The position numbers and the translations under genes were made by a program. From Aegilops tauschii subsp. strangulata (lineage: Eukaryota; Streptophyta; Magnoliopsida; Poales; Poaceae), in assembly GCF_002575655.3 (NCBI RefSeq), contig NC_053037.3, positions 251,629,135-251,693,134 on the forward strand: a stretch of 64,000 nt of DNA. The letters run 5' to 3'. The notes below the pieces were generated by a model, which worked only from the letters and a program-made list of their open reading frames with translations, had not been told where the DNA came from and searched no databases. The stretch's first letter is position 1. Every line of letters starts with the position of its first letter. This document shows positions 22,201 through 33,200 of this stretch, piece by piece.

Positions 22201-22430
22201 CCTGACATATACAGATCCAACCCCGACATGGGTCCCAAGGTGCCTCGGGCCTACACAAAAAAAGAGCCAGCGGTGGATGTTCGATTTCCCGTGAAAACGC
22301 AGGGAGAAGAACCTATCCGGAGGATTGGATTGGGCAGATTCCTTCGTACCGAACAGCCTAACATGCAGTGATTCCTAGGAACAAGTTTCCTTTGATTTTC
22401 ATTCATTTTTCCTCTGTCCCGGACAGGGCC
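22201..22430. mobile_element. Tourist-like MITE, right half
   Basis: This continues the MITE that starts at 10767. It ends ...GGACAGGGCC and is followed by TAA. The sequence after it (aaatgacggagcacgggat) matches the paralogous empty site near 25606. Confidence 0.65.
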
Positions 22431-22433
22431 TAA

Positions 22434-23165
22434 ATGACGGAGCACGGGATGGTAGCCATGGACATGGTTAGCCCTTTTTGATGTGTCCTGTTAACTCGCG
22501 GGATGAGGAGAAGCTTTTGCTTTATGATAGTGCGCTTAATACAGGTGGTGGACGTGCAGGAGTTCATTCGGTGTCAGATTGCCAAAAGTATATAGACTGT
22601 AGTACCATCATCATTGTTCGACTTCCGGAAGAGGCGAAGAGCCAAGCGCACGGTCACATACTCACAGTATAACCGACCATGTTTGCATGAATTTTTTTTA
22701 CGTACAATCTGAGTGGATTGCTCCAGTGGTCATCACACGTGAGCCAATCGATTCGCACCCTTCTGCGCTCCATTTTGTCTTGCATTCCTTCCTCTGTCCA
22801 GCACACTGACAAGTGGGCCCCATGCTCATGTATGCCAACGTGGTAGTTAATTATTTTGTCAGAGTGAGCTATCACACCCTTACGATGCCACGTCAACGTA
22901 CCCACTTGAAACAAGTTAGACTTGTTCGGTTCAATCGCCTCCCTAGGTGTTTGAAGAGGAATTGGCTGGCACGAGGCAATTCTATAGGTGGGCAGACGGC
23001 AAAAAATAGGGGAAAACACGTGAACCAGCTAGAGAAGGGAGGGAAGCTTCTACATTAGCGGGGGACGTGGCATTGGCCATCTGGCGGCAACGCGCGGTCA
23101 TCCGGGTATGCAATAAAGGATGCGAAGAGGCTACTTATATTGGCAAGGACTAGCTTCCCTACCGA
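22434..23165. other. Low-copy host sequence, nothing recognised
   Basis: It begins with the continuation of paralog copy b (atgacggagcacggga). It contains no credible gene; the frame at 22813-23058 has no domain. Confidence 0.35.
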
Positions 23166-23167
23166 TT

Positions 23168-23258
23168 GCTCATCCAATAGAGCTCCCAAGTTAACTGTGC
23201 TGAGGCTGGAGTAGTCATCAGATGGGTGACCAAATGGGAAGTGGACTCGATGTTAGAA
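23168..23258 (+). pseudogene. 5S rRNA-derived relic
   Basis: The stretch from ctcatcc to cgatgtt follows plant 5S rRNA from about base 30 to 112. Compare gagctcccaagttaactgtgct with gaactccgaagttaagcgtgct, and gatgggtgaccaaatgggaagt with gatgggtgacctcctgggaagt. The internal control regions (A box, intermediate element, C box) are recognisable but altered, and the 5' part is replaced. It may be a 5S pseudogene, a 5S-headed SINE or a piece of a Cassandra-type element, whose LTRs carry 5S sequence. Confidence 0.65.
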
Positions 23259-23276
23259 CTAATGGGATGGGTCACT

Positions 23277-24105
23277 GTAAATGTTTAATTGGCTTAAATG
23301 TATATAGTGCTCCGTCCTATTAGTTTAAACTCGAGGTATTTGTTTCATAATTTTTGACATTTTTTGTTTTTTGAACACATGTTAATCGAAGGTCTATCGC
23401 GTTACTTTTTGATAATTTTTGTTTTTTGAACACATGATAATTGGCTTGAAAGAAGGTCTATCATGTAACTTCACGACATCTTTCCAAAAAAAGTGATATG
23501 ACTTCTATCAACCTATAAGGCATGTCTGTCAAATTAACATCGAAGTACTTGTTCTCAAATTAACCTCTGGGCCTTGTAGGTGTAAACGTTTAATTGGCTT
23601 AAATGTATATAGTGCTCCGTCCTATTAGTTGAACCTCGAGGTCTCTGTTTTATAATTTTTGACATTTTTTGTTTTTTTAACACATGTTAATCGAAGGTCT
23701 ATTGCGTTACTTTTTGATAATTTTTGTTTTTTGAACACATGTTAATTGGCTTGAAGCAAGGTCTAACATGTTACTTCACGACATCTTTTCAAGAAAAGTG
23801 ATATGACTTCTGTCAACCCATAAGGCATGTCTGTCAAATTAACCTCGAGGTACTTGTTCTCAAATTAACCTCCGGGCCTTGCAGGAGTACATATTTTTTG
23901 AACACATGTTAATCGAAGGTCTATCGCGTTACTTTTTGATAATTTTTTTGAACACATATTAATTGGCTTGAAAGAATGTCTATCGTGTTACTTCACGACA
24001 TCTTTCCAAAAAAGTGATATGCCTTCTGTTAACCTATAAGGCATGTCTGTCAAATTAACCTCAAGGTACTTGTTCTCAAATCAACATCTGGGCCTTACAG
24101 GAGTG
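23277..24105 (+). repeat. 305-bp tandem repeat, about 2.7 copies
   Basis: Unit 1 (23277-23581) and unit 2 (23582-23886) start with gtaaa(t/c)gtttaattggcttaaatg and end with gggccttg(t/c)agg. Unit 3 (23887-24105) lacks the first ~110 bp. Each unit contains an internal partial duplication around ttttttgaacacatg. It starts directly after the 5S-like relic. It is non-coding. Confidence 0.8.
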
Positions 24106-24286
24106 CTGCAATGTGTCAGCATCAATTGCAAGATGAGCCAGCAAGCTAGCAGTGGAGTTGCCAACATGCTCAAAGTGCACGCAACATTGAGTAGAAAGAA
24201 GCATGCCCAGGAAATTAATGCATGCTTAGGGAGGCCTTTGCTCAAAGAGCAAGTGTATATAAGGTATAGTCGGCAGGCTATAAGGA
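24106..24286. other. Short unassigned segment
   Basis: Sequence after the tandem repeat and before paralog copy c. No feature is recognised. Confidence 0.3.
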
Positions 24287-25632
24287 CGAGGAACGAGAAG
24301 CGATACGGGCTGCTGGATATACTATAACTAGGTGTCCCACAGAGGTAACATTACAACCAACTTACGAAAATAGTGGTAACCGGTTTTACGTGTTTATAAT
24401 GGTATTATCATTGGACTGCCATTTAGGATAAATGATGAGGTGGATGAGAGAGACCATAAGAAAATGCATGCCTTCTCTTGATTAAATGATGATCTATTAG
24501 CAACAATATGTCTCACCAAATATTTATCGTGTTATCAAAGATAAGACTAAAAATAACCCACTGCAACATATTTTGATGTCGCCTCTAGATTACGTGACTG
24601 GCTTAAGATAAAGTTGTCTTATCAAGCACGGTGCATGCTATAAATAGTAACAAATTAACATTTTTGGGTAGTCGACAATAACATGTGAGATTATGAATAT
24701 ATCTTTTTGCAAATATATCAGAACAAAATGTTCTTTTTTTTGCCGGTAGAAAAGAATGTTCAATGTGACTGATTACCTCCATGCTAGTTTTGACTACTTT
24801 AATTTAAAACTGAACCACGTGTTTTCTTTGGTAACACAAAATTAGTAACTAAATGGTGATTGGACACCATATCCTGCCACGTACGTATGTGCAGCAAGCA
24901 AGATTTATTCACGTACAGGGCAGCCTTGTACTCCCTATAAGAGTGTTTAGATCACTACTACTTTAGTGATATAAACACTCTTATATTAGTTTACGGAGGG
25001 AGTACTTCTTAGAGAAAAGTAAAGATAAGAAATGGGGAGGCTGACTATGACAGCATGGAATGTTGTGAACCCACATGTTGTATGAGCACGTGCCCTGCAA
25101 GTCTCCACGGCTTCGCATGAATGTTCGCGATGGTTCACATATAGCGCGGTAGTTTCTGCGTTGCAGCAGGATGTGCAAGGTGGCAACAATCTGAGTGCTA
25201 AAGAGTTGATCCAATGGCTGGTTTTGTTTGGATTTTCCAACTATTGACCATTGGATAGAGTGAATCAATGGCTTACATTCAAAGTTATTCTCACACTATA
25301 GAATGGTAAAGGAATGTGGAGAGATTTGGTGGATTTTATATCGCTGAATAATACAAAATATTATGAGTGCAGACGCTCCACCGCGAGGTTCCTTGCTCCT
25401 TCTCGGTCGTCGGGAATCTATGTTCTTCCACTCTTTTTTTGACGTGAGCTTTGTTCATCCTTTTGCCAACATGCGGGACATCTAGCATCAAGGTGCATGT
25501 GTCATGCAAGAAAATGGAGATAAGTAGCGCGTAAGTGAGTCGTGCACTTCGATGGCACGTACTACGAAATATTTTTTCTCCTTGATGGTACATGAATAGT
25601 GCATGTACTCAATGACGGAGCACGAGATATAA
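24287..25632 (+). repeat. Diverged paralogous repeat, copy c
   Basis: Collinear with copy b (10135-10763), starting gacgaggaacgagaagcgatacggg. About 900 bp present only here, including a Stowaway MITE, separates the first shared block from attttatatcgctgaat near 25336. At 25594-25620 it preserves the empty site of the Tourist-like MITE. It ends at D1. Confidence 0.65.
24931..25002. mobile_element. Stowaway MITE, 72 bp
   Basis: It starts ctccctataagagtgtttag and ends ...cggagggag, flanked by TA on both sides (24929-24930, 25003-25004). The interior forms a near-perfect hairpin (ataagagtgtttagatcacta paired with tagtgatataaacactcttat). It is of a type very common in Triticeae genomes. Confidence 0.88.
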
Positions 25633-26622
25633 TGTAGGGTGGATACCCTAGGGCCGATTATTCATGAAATAGAGAGGATAGTATGAAGAATAAGAAGAAC
25701 ACGAGGGCAAAACACGAGGGAAAGACACTCAAATCAACGAGAACAATCACACATGTGCTAGATCCATGAACATAAAGAGTGACACAAGATCCAAATGCAA
25801 CAAAGGATGATACAAGAGGCGGTAGTTCTTCTCCGTGAGGAGGTCTTGAGGGGTCTTCCCGTGAGGGGTTTTGAATCCACTTGGGGGATCTTCTCCCTAG
25901 AGGCCATGGTCTTCGATGGAGAAAGTATCAAGTGGATGAGCAAAGCTCTATCTCTAAAATGAGCTAATCCTTTTCTAACCCTAGAAAAGTGGAGGTGGAT
26001 TTAGGCTAGGGGGACGAAGTTGTACATGGGCTTTGGCCCAAAACGCACACGCAGGTGGTGTCCAGATGATTCGGATGGTGGCCCAGATGATCCGCGTGTC
26101 AGGGGTCTGGATGATCCGGGCGGCCGTCCGGATCGTCCGGATGTGTCGCGGCCGTTGAGGGGGGTCCGGATGACCGGGAGTTGGTCCAGACGTCCGAGTG
26201 GTTCCGGATGATCCGGGCGTCGGTCTGGATCGTCCGGCTTTGCGGGGAGGCTTGCTGGTCTTGGGTGCCACTTATCCAGATCGTCCGGGCCGGGGTCCGG
26301 ATCGTCCGGGCTGAGGCCGGACTTTCCGAATGACGGTCCGGATCGTCTGGGCAAGTGCAGACTTGGCCGTTTTCTTATCCATCTTCGCGTATGTCTTCCT
26401 CCTTGCTTGTTAGCTTCTCCATGGCTAACTCCTTGGTACCTGAGTATGCATAGTGTCTCTGTTTGAGGTAGGGGCCATGTCTCATGTGCATCGAAGGGGG
26501 ATTGTGAGAGGAGAGATGTCACCTCGGTTTCGAGAGCTCTTGCACGTGCACGAGTCATAGGTCCATGTGGCACTTGGTAAGACGATGGTAGGTCCATGTG
26601 GATGATCTTGGGATGCTCCGCA
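25633..26622 (-). repeat. D1 3' LTR
   Basis: It resembles 53176-54200 along its length. On the minus strand it starts TGCGGAGCATCC after the tract aaggggggagatga and ends ...CCCTACA. From about 26050 to 26350 it holds an array of short near-palindromic units built on ccggatcgtccgg and ccggatgatccgg. The pol C-terminal frame runs through this array. The outer flank is tataa; the matching duplication is lost in the rearrangement to the right. Confidence 0.8.
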
Positions 26623-26928
26623 TCATCTCCCCCCTTGGGAAAGATCCGTCCTCGGATCGAAATCTTCATCACCATGGTAGGGAGAGAGATCCTTGCCGTT
26701 GAAGATATCGCTCATATTGTACTTGTCGCGTGGGATGTCGGTCTTGTAGGCATTGTTGTTGTAGCGTTCGAGCACCTTGAAGGGTCCATCGGCTCGAGGT
26801 AGAAGCTTGGACTTGCGTTTGTTGGGGAAGCGGTCCTTGCGAAGGTGTAGCCACACAAGATCTCCAATGTTGAATACCATGGGTTGCTTATTGATGTTGA
26901 GCTTGGTCGCGAGGCGTTGTACTTGGCG
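26001..26928 (-). pseudogene. D1 pol C-terminal fragment
   Basis: Minus-strand frames encode the end of a gypsy integrase: [39 protein letters not shown], then GPMTRARARALE encoded in the LTR, then a Pro/Asp/Arg-rich repeat tail from the LTR array. Homology to D2 stops near 26928. A filler of about 13 bp follows and then family B sequence begins. Everything upstream of the integrase C-terminus is missing. Confidence 0.8.
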
Positions 26929-26941
26929 CTCGATGGTGTTG

Positions 26942-27072
26942 AGTTTGGTTTATATGAGTGGTTAGTCATGCCTTTTGGGTTAACTAATGCACCTAGTACT
27001 TTCATGAGACTAATGAACGAAGTTTTACGTGCTTTCATTGGACGATTTGTGGTAGTCTATTTTGATGATATA
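26942..27072 (+). pseudogene. Orphan family B RT fragment, plus strand
   Basis: This 131-bp piece matches B1 32860-32990: [17 protein letters not shown] through to the catalytic YFDDI. It is joined on the left to D1 (minus) and on the right to an inverted B fragment, so it has no element ends of its own. It is a product of rearrangement, not of transposition. Confidence 0.88.
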
Positions 27073-28087
27073 CCAATCCCTCGAATAGGTGGTAATCCCG
27101 GTGGCACGTCTTGTGGGAAGACGTCAGCGAACTCCTGCAAAATGTTAGTGACTGCAGGGGGCAAAGAGGAAGGCACGTCCTCGAATGAAAATAATGCCTC
27201 TTTGCACACAAAAGCATACCAAACAGATTTGCTAATAACTAGCTCGTCAATATCAGATTTGGTGGCAAGTAAACATCACTTTTCAATTTAATTTCAGAAG
27301 CAATACTAGATGGTTTATTATTAGGCTTCATTTGTTGCTCTAATTCTTTTGCCACAATCTGATTTTCACTCTTATTTTTCTCCTGTTTTGCTTTATTAGC
27401 TCTATTAATGTCATCTTTCAAAATGGAATCAGGAGTCATAGGAAGCAAAGTAATATTTTTATCCTTATGAACAAGAGTATACTGATTGTTTCTACCATGG
27501 TGTACAGAATTTTTATCAAATTGCCATGGTCTACCAAGTAATAAGGAACATGCTTGCATGGGTACCACATCACAATCAACATAATCAGCATATGTAGAGA
27601 TACTAAAAGGCACACGAACAGTACGTGTTACCTTAACCTTGCCGCTGTTGTTGAACCATTGGATGTAGTAAGGATGTGGATGTGGTCTTGTGGTGAGAGA
27701 TAGCTTCTCCACCATCTCCATGCTAGCCAAGTTGTTACAGCTCCCTCCATCTATGATGACGCGAACAGAACGTTCCTTCACAACTCCCTTTGTATGGAAC
27801 AAATTATGCCTCTGATTTTGCTCTGCTTGTGTGACCTGCACACTCAAAACATGTTGAGCAACTAAACATTCATACCTGTCAGCATCTTCAGCAGCCATGT
27901 ATTGCGTCTCATGATCAGAATCATCTCCACCGTGTTCTTCATGTGTAATAAGAGCCAAAGTCTCCTCATCATAGTCACTAGCGGACTCATAGCCACCATC
28001 CTCAGTAGCAATCATCACACGCTGAGATTTGCATTCTCTCGCAAAATGTCCTCTTCCCTTACAACGAGGACAAATAATATCACTTGT
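27073..28087 (-). pseudogene. B0 gag end, protease and start of RT
   Basis: Minus-strand family B sequence: the zinc knuckle region at 28080-28030, protease [13 protein letters not shown] near 27750, [13 protein letters not shown] near 27530, and the pre-RT region to GLPPIRG near 27080. It continues B0 from 35968 once B1 and one CTTGT are removed. A base missing near 27274 (acatcac instead of acatgcac) breaks the frame. It is cut at 27072/27073 by the inversion junction; RT, RNase H, integrase and the 3' LTR of B0 are absent. Confidence 0.85.
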
Positions 28088-29007
28088 TGATGAGGACATC
28101 AATACAATTATTACACCCACAGGCCCTGCTGCTATACATACTGGACCAATTACTAGAGCTCGCGCACGCCAATTAAATTACCAGGTACTTTCGTTTCTTG
28201 CTAATGATTCTAATGTTCATGAGAATATGATGCTGCCTAAATTGGATACATTTGTTTTGCTTACAAATGAAGGGCCTAGCTTTGAGAAGGATGAACATTG
28301 GAGCAAGAACAAGCATGGAGATGATGGCATGCGCATGGGGAACAAGAACGGAGTTACAAGTGATGATTTCAGGACGTTGAAGCCACCATAATGCGTGCAT
28401 GAAGCCTTGGACGAAATATACAAGATGCTACTTCATAACTTTCGTCCAGAGGCTATTCTAGGTGCTGCGTCACCTTATTATTGGGCCAGGCCCATGTAAT
28501 TTCGAAATACATATGTATAGGCTGTTTTTAGAGTCCGTATGTGTGGGGAAACAAGAGATAGGGTTGGTTTCGGACTCCTTCCTCAAGGGCCACGAAATTC
28601 CCCCCCCCCTCTTCCTCCATATATACAGCCCTTAGGGCGTCGTTTAGACTTTGGGTTTTGTTTAGATTAAAAGTTCGCCATAGCTGCAACTTCGCGTACT
28701 TCGTTTGTGTTCAGCGACCAGACAAAGGCGTCACAGAACCCCACCTTGATCAATAAAGCTTTCATCTTATATTCGCAATATCCAGATTGCAATCTCAGTT
28801 TCTTGCCTGTTCTTCGTTGCTCGCAGGAAACAGACCCTCGTGGTCAGGTTGATCGTGCTCCGGCGTGGTCGATAACCTCTCGGAGTTGGTTTAGCGATTG
28901 CTAAGGCGCGACGTCCTCGCACGTTCGTAGTCGGATCGTCAAAGTCGACTTCCATCAAAGCGATATTCATCATCTCATCGAAAGACGGGACACCTTTGCC
29001 TCTATCA
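28088..29007 (+). repeat. B1 5' LTR
   Basis: 920 bp, TGATGAGGACATC...CTCTATCA. TATATAC lies at 28620-28626 and a polyadenylation-like aataaa near 28751. The frame in its first 300 bp equals the end of pol in the 3' LTR. The last ~170 bp closely match the A family LTR. Confidence 0.94.
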
Positions 29008-29009
29008 AG

Positions 29010-29019
29010 TGGTATCAGA
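29010..29019 (+). other. B1 primer binding site (initiator tRNA-Met)
   Basis: TGGTATCAGA starts two bases after the LTR end. Confidence 0.85.
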
Positions 29020-29471
29020 TTTCCAGGTTGCTCGGTGAGATTTTACAGTTTTTCGTAGGTTAGATCGAGTCTGTTCTTCATACCTACAGTCCACGAAAAA
29101 GCCACAAAAAAAAAATTAGGGTTAGTTCATCATATCCGAACCAATCTGAGCCTTTGCATAATCTTTTTAGGGTTTTTGCTTTGTTGAATTTGCGGTTGCA
29201 TCGTCGTGTCAAGTTGCTGGTCTTAGAGTCTAGTCTTTTAGAGTTTCGAGTTCTGGTCATAAGTTGTCACGCCGCCGCCGCACCATCATCATCGCCTTGC
29301 CATCTACCACCATTGCTTATCCGCCACCGCTTTGAATCCGTATCCATATACCACCACCGCTGCCATATACTACCGCCATATATCCACCACCAATCCGAGT
29401 TCTTTTCATAGTCGGTTTGTTTTAGAGATCCATATATTTTCCGTTTCGTGTTTCCTTGCCTGAGTAGGTCT

Positions 29472-29826
29472 CGGAAAAAAAAAAAAAATTTCTGGAGACC
29501 CCCGGGCAGTTTTTAGGCCAAAATTTCGGCAACCCAAAATATTTTTTCCCTATCCTATTTTTAGGCCCCGGGTAGTGTTTTGAGACACTCGCCATCATAG
29601 TGATTTTTTGTCGCACTTTTTCGTCGTCGCTGCCCTGATTTCCGAAAAAAAAAATAGTCAAAAAATTTTGTGCCCATCCTGTCAGTTTGACCTGGGAAGA
29701 GTTTTGAGACACTCGCCATTATAGTGATTTTTTTCGCAAAAAAAAAAAAAAAAAAAGGAGGAGCGCAAAAAAAAAAAAAAAGAGCGCAAAAAAAAAAAAA
29801 AGGAGGAGCGCAAAAAAAAAATTCCT
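29472..29826 (+). repeat. A-tract and gagcgc repeat region in B1 leader
   Basis: Repeated ggagcgcaaaaaaaa units and long A runs, framed by two copies of gttttgagacactcgccat(c/t)atagtgattttt. B4 has the same region at 63151-63520 with different tract lengths. It is non-coding and probably length-variable. Confidence 0.75.
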
Positions 29827-29876
29827 GAGTGTGCTTTTCCCTTGTTTACGTGCAGCGCCGTGATTTTGTTAGTGTT

Positions 29877-29909
29877 CTAGGCTCGCGTCTCTAGCACGGT
29901 CTAGCCTAG
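29877..29909 (+). promoter_or_regulatory. Conserved inverted repeat in B1 leader (candidate RNA hairpin)
   Basis: CTAGGCT...AGCCTAG, in a block (about 29867-30130) that is close to the A1 and A2 leaders. It lies about 320 bp before the gag start. It is a candidate shared packaging signal. Confidence 0.5.
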
Positions 29910-30224
29910 GACCAGCACAGTACCGTCGTTGAGCGTTTATTCAACTTTGCATCTCTGAATTGATTATTGCTTACCATTTTGCTACCATATTATAAGCCTT
30001 CCCAGCTCCACCTAAGTCTACATCGTGCGTTTGACTCTCCCTGGTAATCGCTATATCCAAGCTTTGAGAGTTTTTGACTACAACGGTTGCCGATCACCAC
30101 CTGCTGCTGGGTAAGAACTGGTAAGAATTTGAGATTCGCTTGAAGGTTTTGTGACACACCACCATCCCACCACTTCTAGTAGTCTGCAGGATCATATTCT
30201 TTTGTGTTTCTATTACTGCTAACC

Positions 30225-33200
30225 ATGGCAGGTTCACAAGCCGATGAGACTGATTGGGCGAACATGACGAACAAGGAGTTGCATGATAAATTTCAGCAAA
30301 TGATGAGTGGCCAGGTGGGAGATGTGCTAAACAGATTTGAAGAGGCTATGGAGAAGATAGATGCCGTGGAGAAGTCGTTTGAGACAAAGCTGGATAACAA
30401 GTTTACTGAATTACTAAAGCGTCTTCCCCAACCACCACCGGCTGCACATGTCGCACCTCTACAACAACAACAACCACATCTCCAACGCCGCCTTCCAAAT
30501 CAAGTGGGACGGGCACAGCGCGTTCCAATTGAGATTGGTCAAAATTCGGGTGCTGCTGTCCCTACTGTTGATGCTTCTTTGGCTCCTGCTCCTGCGGCGG
30601 CTGAGGAGGATGACGATTATGCGGGCGATTATGAGGATGAGGTTGATCAAAATCAGAACTACGTGCAGCCACCAGCACCACCACCAGCAGGTCGACCTCA
30701 GGTATATATTCGCAACGGTAGGCCGGCACCACCACCTCAGGTACGAGATCATGACCATCTCCCTAAACTGAAATTGAATATTCCACCATTTGAGGGTAGA
30801 TATGTTCCTGATATATATCTTACTTGGGAGTTAGAAACTGAACAACGATTTACATGTTTACAATATCCTGAGGAGAGACGTGTTCCTGCTGCTGTTTGTG
30901 CTTTCACTAGCTTTGCATGTGTTTGGTGGTCTGAACATTGTAGATTATATCCTGTTCCAGCTACTTGGGCTGCTTTGAAAACTGCTATGCGTACTCGTTG
31001 GGTTCCACCATATTATCAACGTGAATTACTTCAAAAATTGCAGCGTTTAAGACAAGGAAAAAATTCTGTAGAAGAATATTATCAGGAATTACAAACTGGC
31101 ATGATTAGATGTGGTATTGTTGAGGAGAATGAAGCTATGCTTGCACGTTTTATGGGTGGATTAAATAAAGAGATTCAGACCATTCTAGAGTATAAGGATT
31201 ATAATAATATCACTCGTTTATTCCATCTTGCTTGTAAAGCTGAACGTGAAGTGCAGGATCGACAGCCATTGGCGCGAACTAACTTTTCTGCAGGTCGACC
31301 TTCATCATGGACACCGCGTGCATCTTCTACTTCCACTTCACCATCACCTCCATCAGGTGCCACCTCCAGCCGTGATACAAGAAAGCAGGCACAACCACCA
31401 CTCTCTGCCAAGAGCACACCTGCCGGGCCTGTGCAGAGCTCTTCTTCTTCCATGGCATCGACAGGGCACACAAGTGATATTATTTGTCGTCGTTGTAAGG
31501 GAAGAGGACATTTTGCGAGAGAATGCAAATCTCAGCGGGTCATGATTGCTACTGAGGATGGTGGGTATGAGTCCGCTAGTGACTATGATGAGGAGACTTT
31601 GGCTCTTATTACACGTGAAGAACATGGTGGAGATGATTCTGAAAATGAGACGCAATACATGGCTCCTGAAGCCGCTGACCGGTATGAATGTTTAGTTGCT
31701 CAACGTGTTTTGAGTGTGCAGGTCACACAAGCAGAGCAAAATCAGAGGCATAATTTGTTCCATACAAAGGGAGTTGTGAAGGAACGTTCTGTTCGCGTCA
31801 TCATAGATGGAGGGAGCTGTAACAACTTGGCTAGCATGGAGATGGTGGAGAAGCTATCTCTCACCACAAGACCACATCCACATCCTTACTACATCCAATG
31901 GTTCAACAACAGCGGCAAGGTTAAGGTAACACGTACTGTTCGTGTGCATTTTAGTATCTCTACATATGCTGATTATGTTGATTGTGATGTGATACCCATG
32001 CAAGCATGTTCCTTATTACTAGGTAGACCATGGCAATTTGATAAAAATTCTGTACACCATGGTAGAAACAATCAGTATACTCTTGTTCATAAGGATAAAA
32101 ATATTACTTTGCTTCCTATGACTCCTGATTCCATTTTGAAAGATGACATTAATAGAGCTAATAAAGCAAAACAGGAGAAAAATAAGAGTGAAAATCAGAT
32201 TGTGGCAAAGGAATTTGAGCAACAAATGAAACCTAATAATAAACCATCTAGTGTTGTTTCTGAAATTAAATTGAAAAGTGCATGTTTACTTGCCACAAAA
32301 TCTGATATTGATGAACTAGATTTCAGCAAATCTGTTTGCTATGCTTTTGTGTGCAAAGAGGCATTATTTTCATTCGAGGACGTGCCTTCCTCTTTGCCCC
32401 CTGCTGTCACTCACATTTTGCAGGAGTTCGCTGACGTCTTCCCACAAGACGTGCCACCGGGATTACCACCTATTCGAGGGATTGAGCATCAAATTGACTT
32501 AATTCCCGGTGCATCGCTACCCAACCGTGCACCATACCGTACCAATCCAGAGGAGACGAAGGAGATTATGCGTCAAGTACAGGAGCTGCTCGACAAAGGT
32601 TATATACGCGAATCTCTTAGTCCTTGTGCTGTTCCTATTATACTCGTGCCGAAAAAGGATGGTACGTCGCGTATGTGTGTTGATTGTAGAGGCATTAATA
32701 ATATTACAATTCGTTATCGTCATCCTATTCCTAGGCTCGATGATATGCTTGATGAATTGAGTGGCTCTACAATATTCTCCAAAGTTGATTTGCGTAGTGG
32801 ATACCATCAAATTCGTATGAAATTGGGAGATGAATGGAAAACTGCATTTAAAACTAAGTTTGGTTTATATGAGTGGTTAGTCATGCCTTTTGGGTTAACT
32901 AATGCACCTAGTACTTTCATGAGACTAATGAACGAAGTTTTACGTGCTTTCATTGGACGACTTGTGGTGGTCTATTTTGATGATATACTGATTTATAGCA
33001 AATCTTTGGAAGAACATTTGGAACATTTACGTGCTGTTTTTATTGCTCTACGTGATGCACGTTTGTTTGGTAACCTTGGGAAGTGCACCTTTTGCACCGA
33101 CCGAGTATCTTTTCTTGGCTATGTTGTTACTCCACAGGGAATTGAAGTTGATAAAGCCAAGATTGAAGCTATTGAGAGTTGGCCGCAGCCCAAAACGGTC

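Noticed and set aside
26001..26271. Pro/Asp/Arg-rich protein as a possible host gene
   Set aside because: It is the D1 pol tail read through the LTR repeat array.
29472..29826. Poly-A runs as retroposon (LINE or SINE) tails
   Set aside because: They lie inside the B leader, recur in B4, and have no target duplication of their own.
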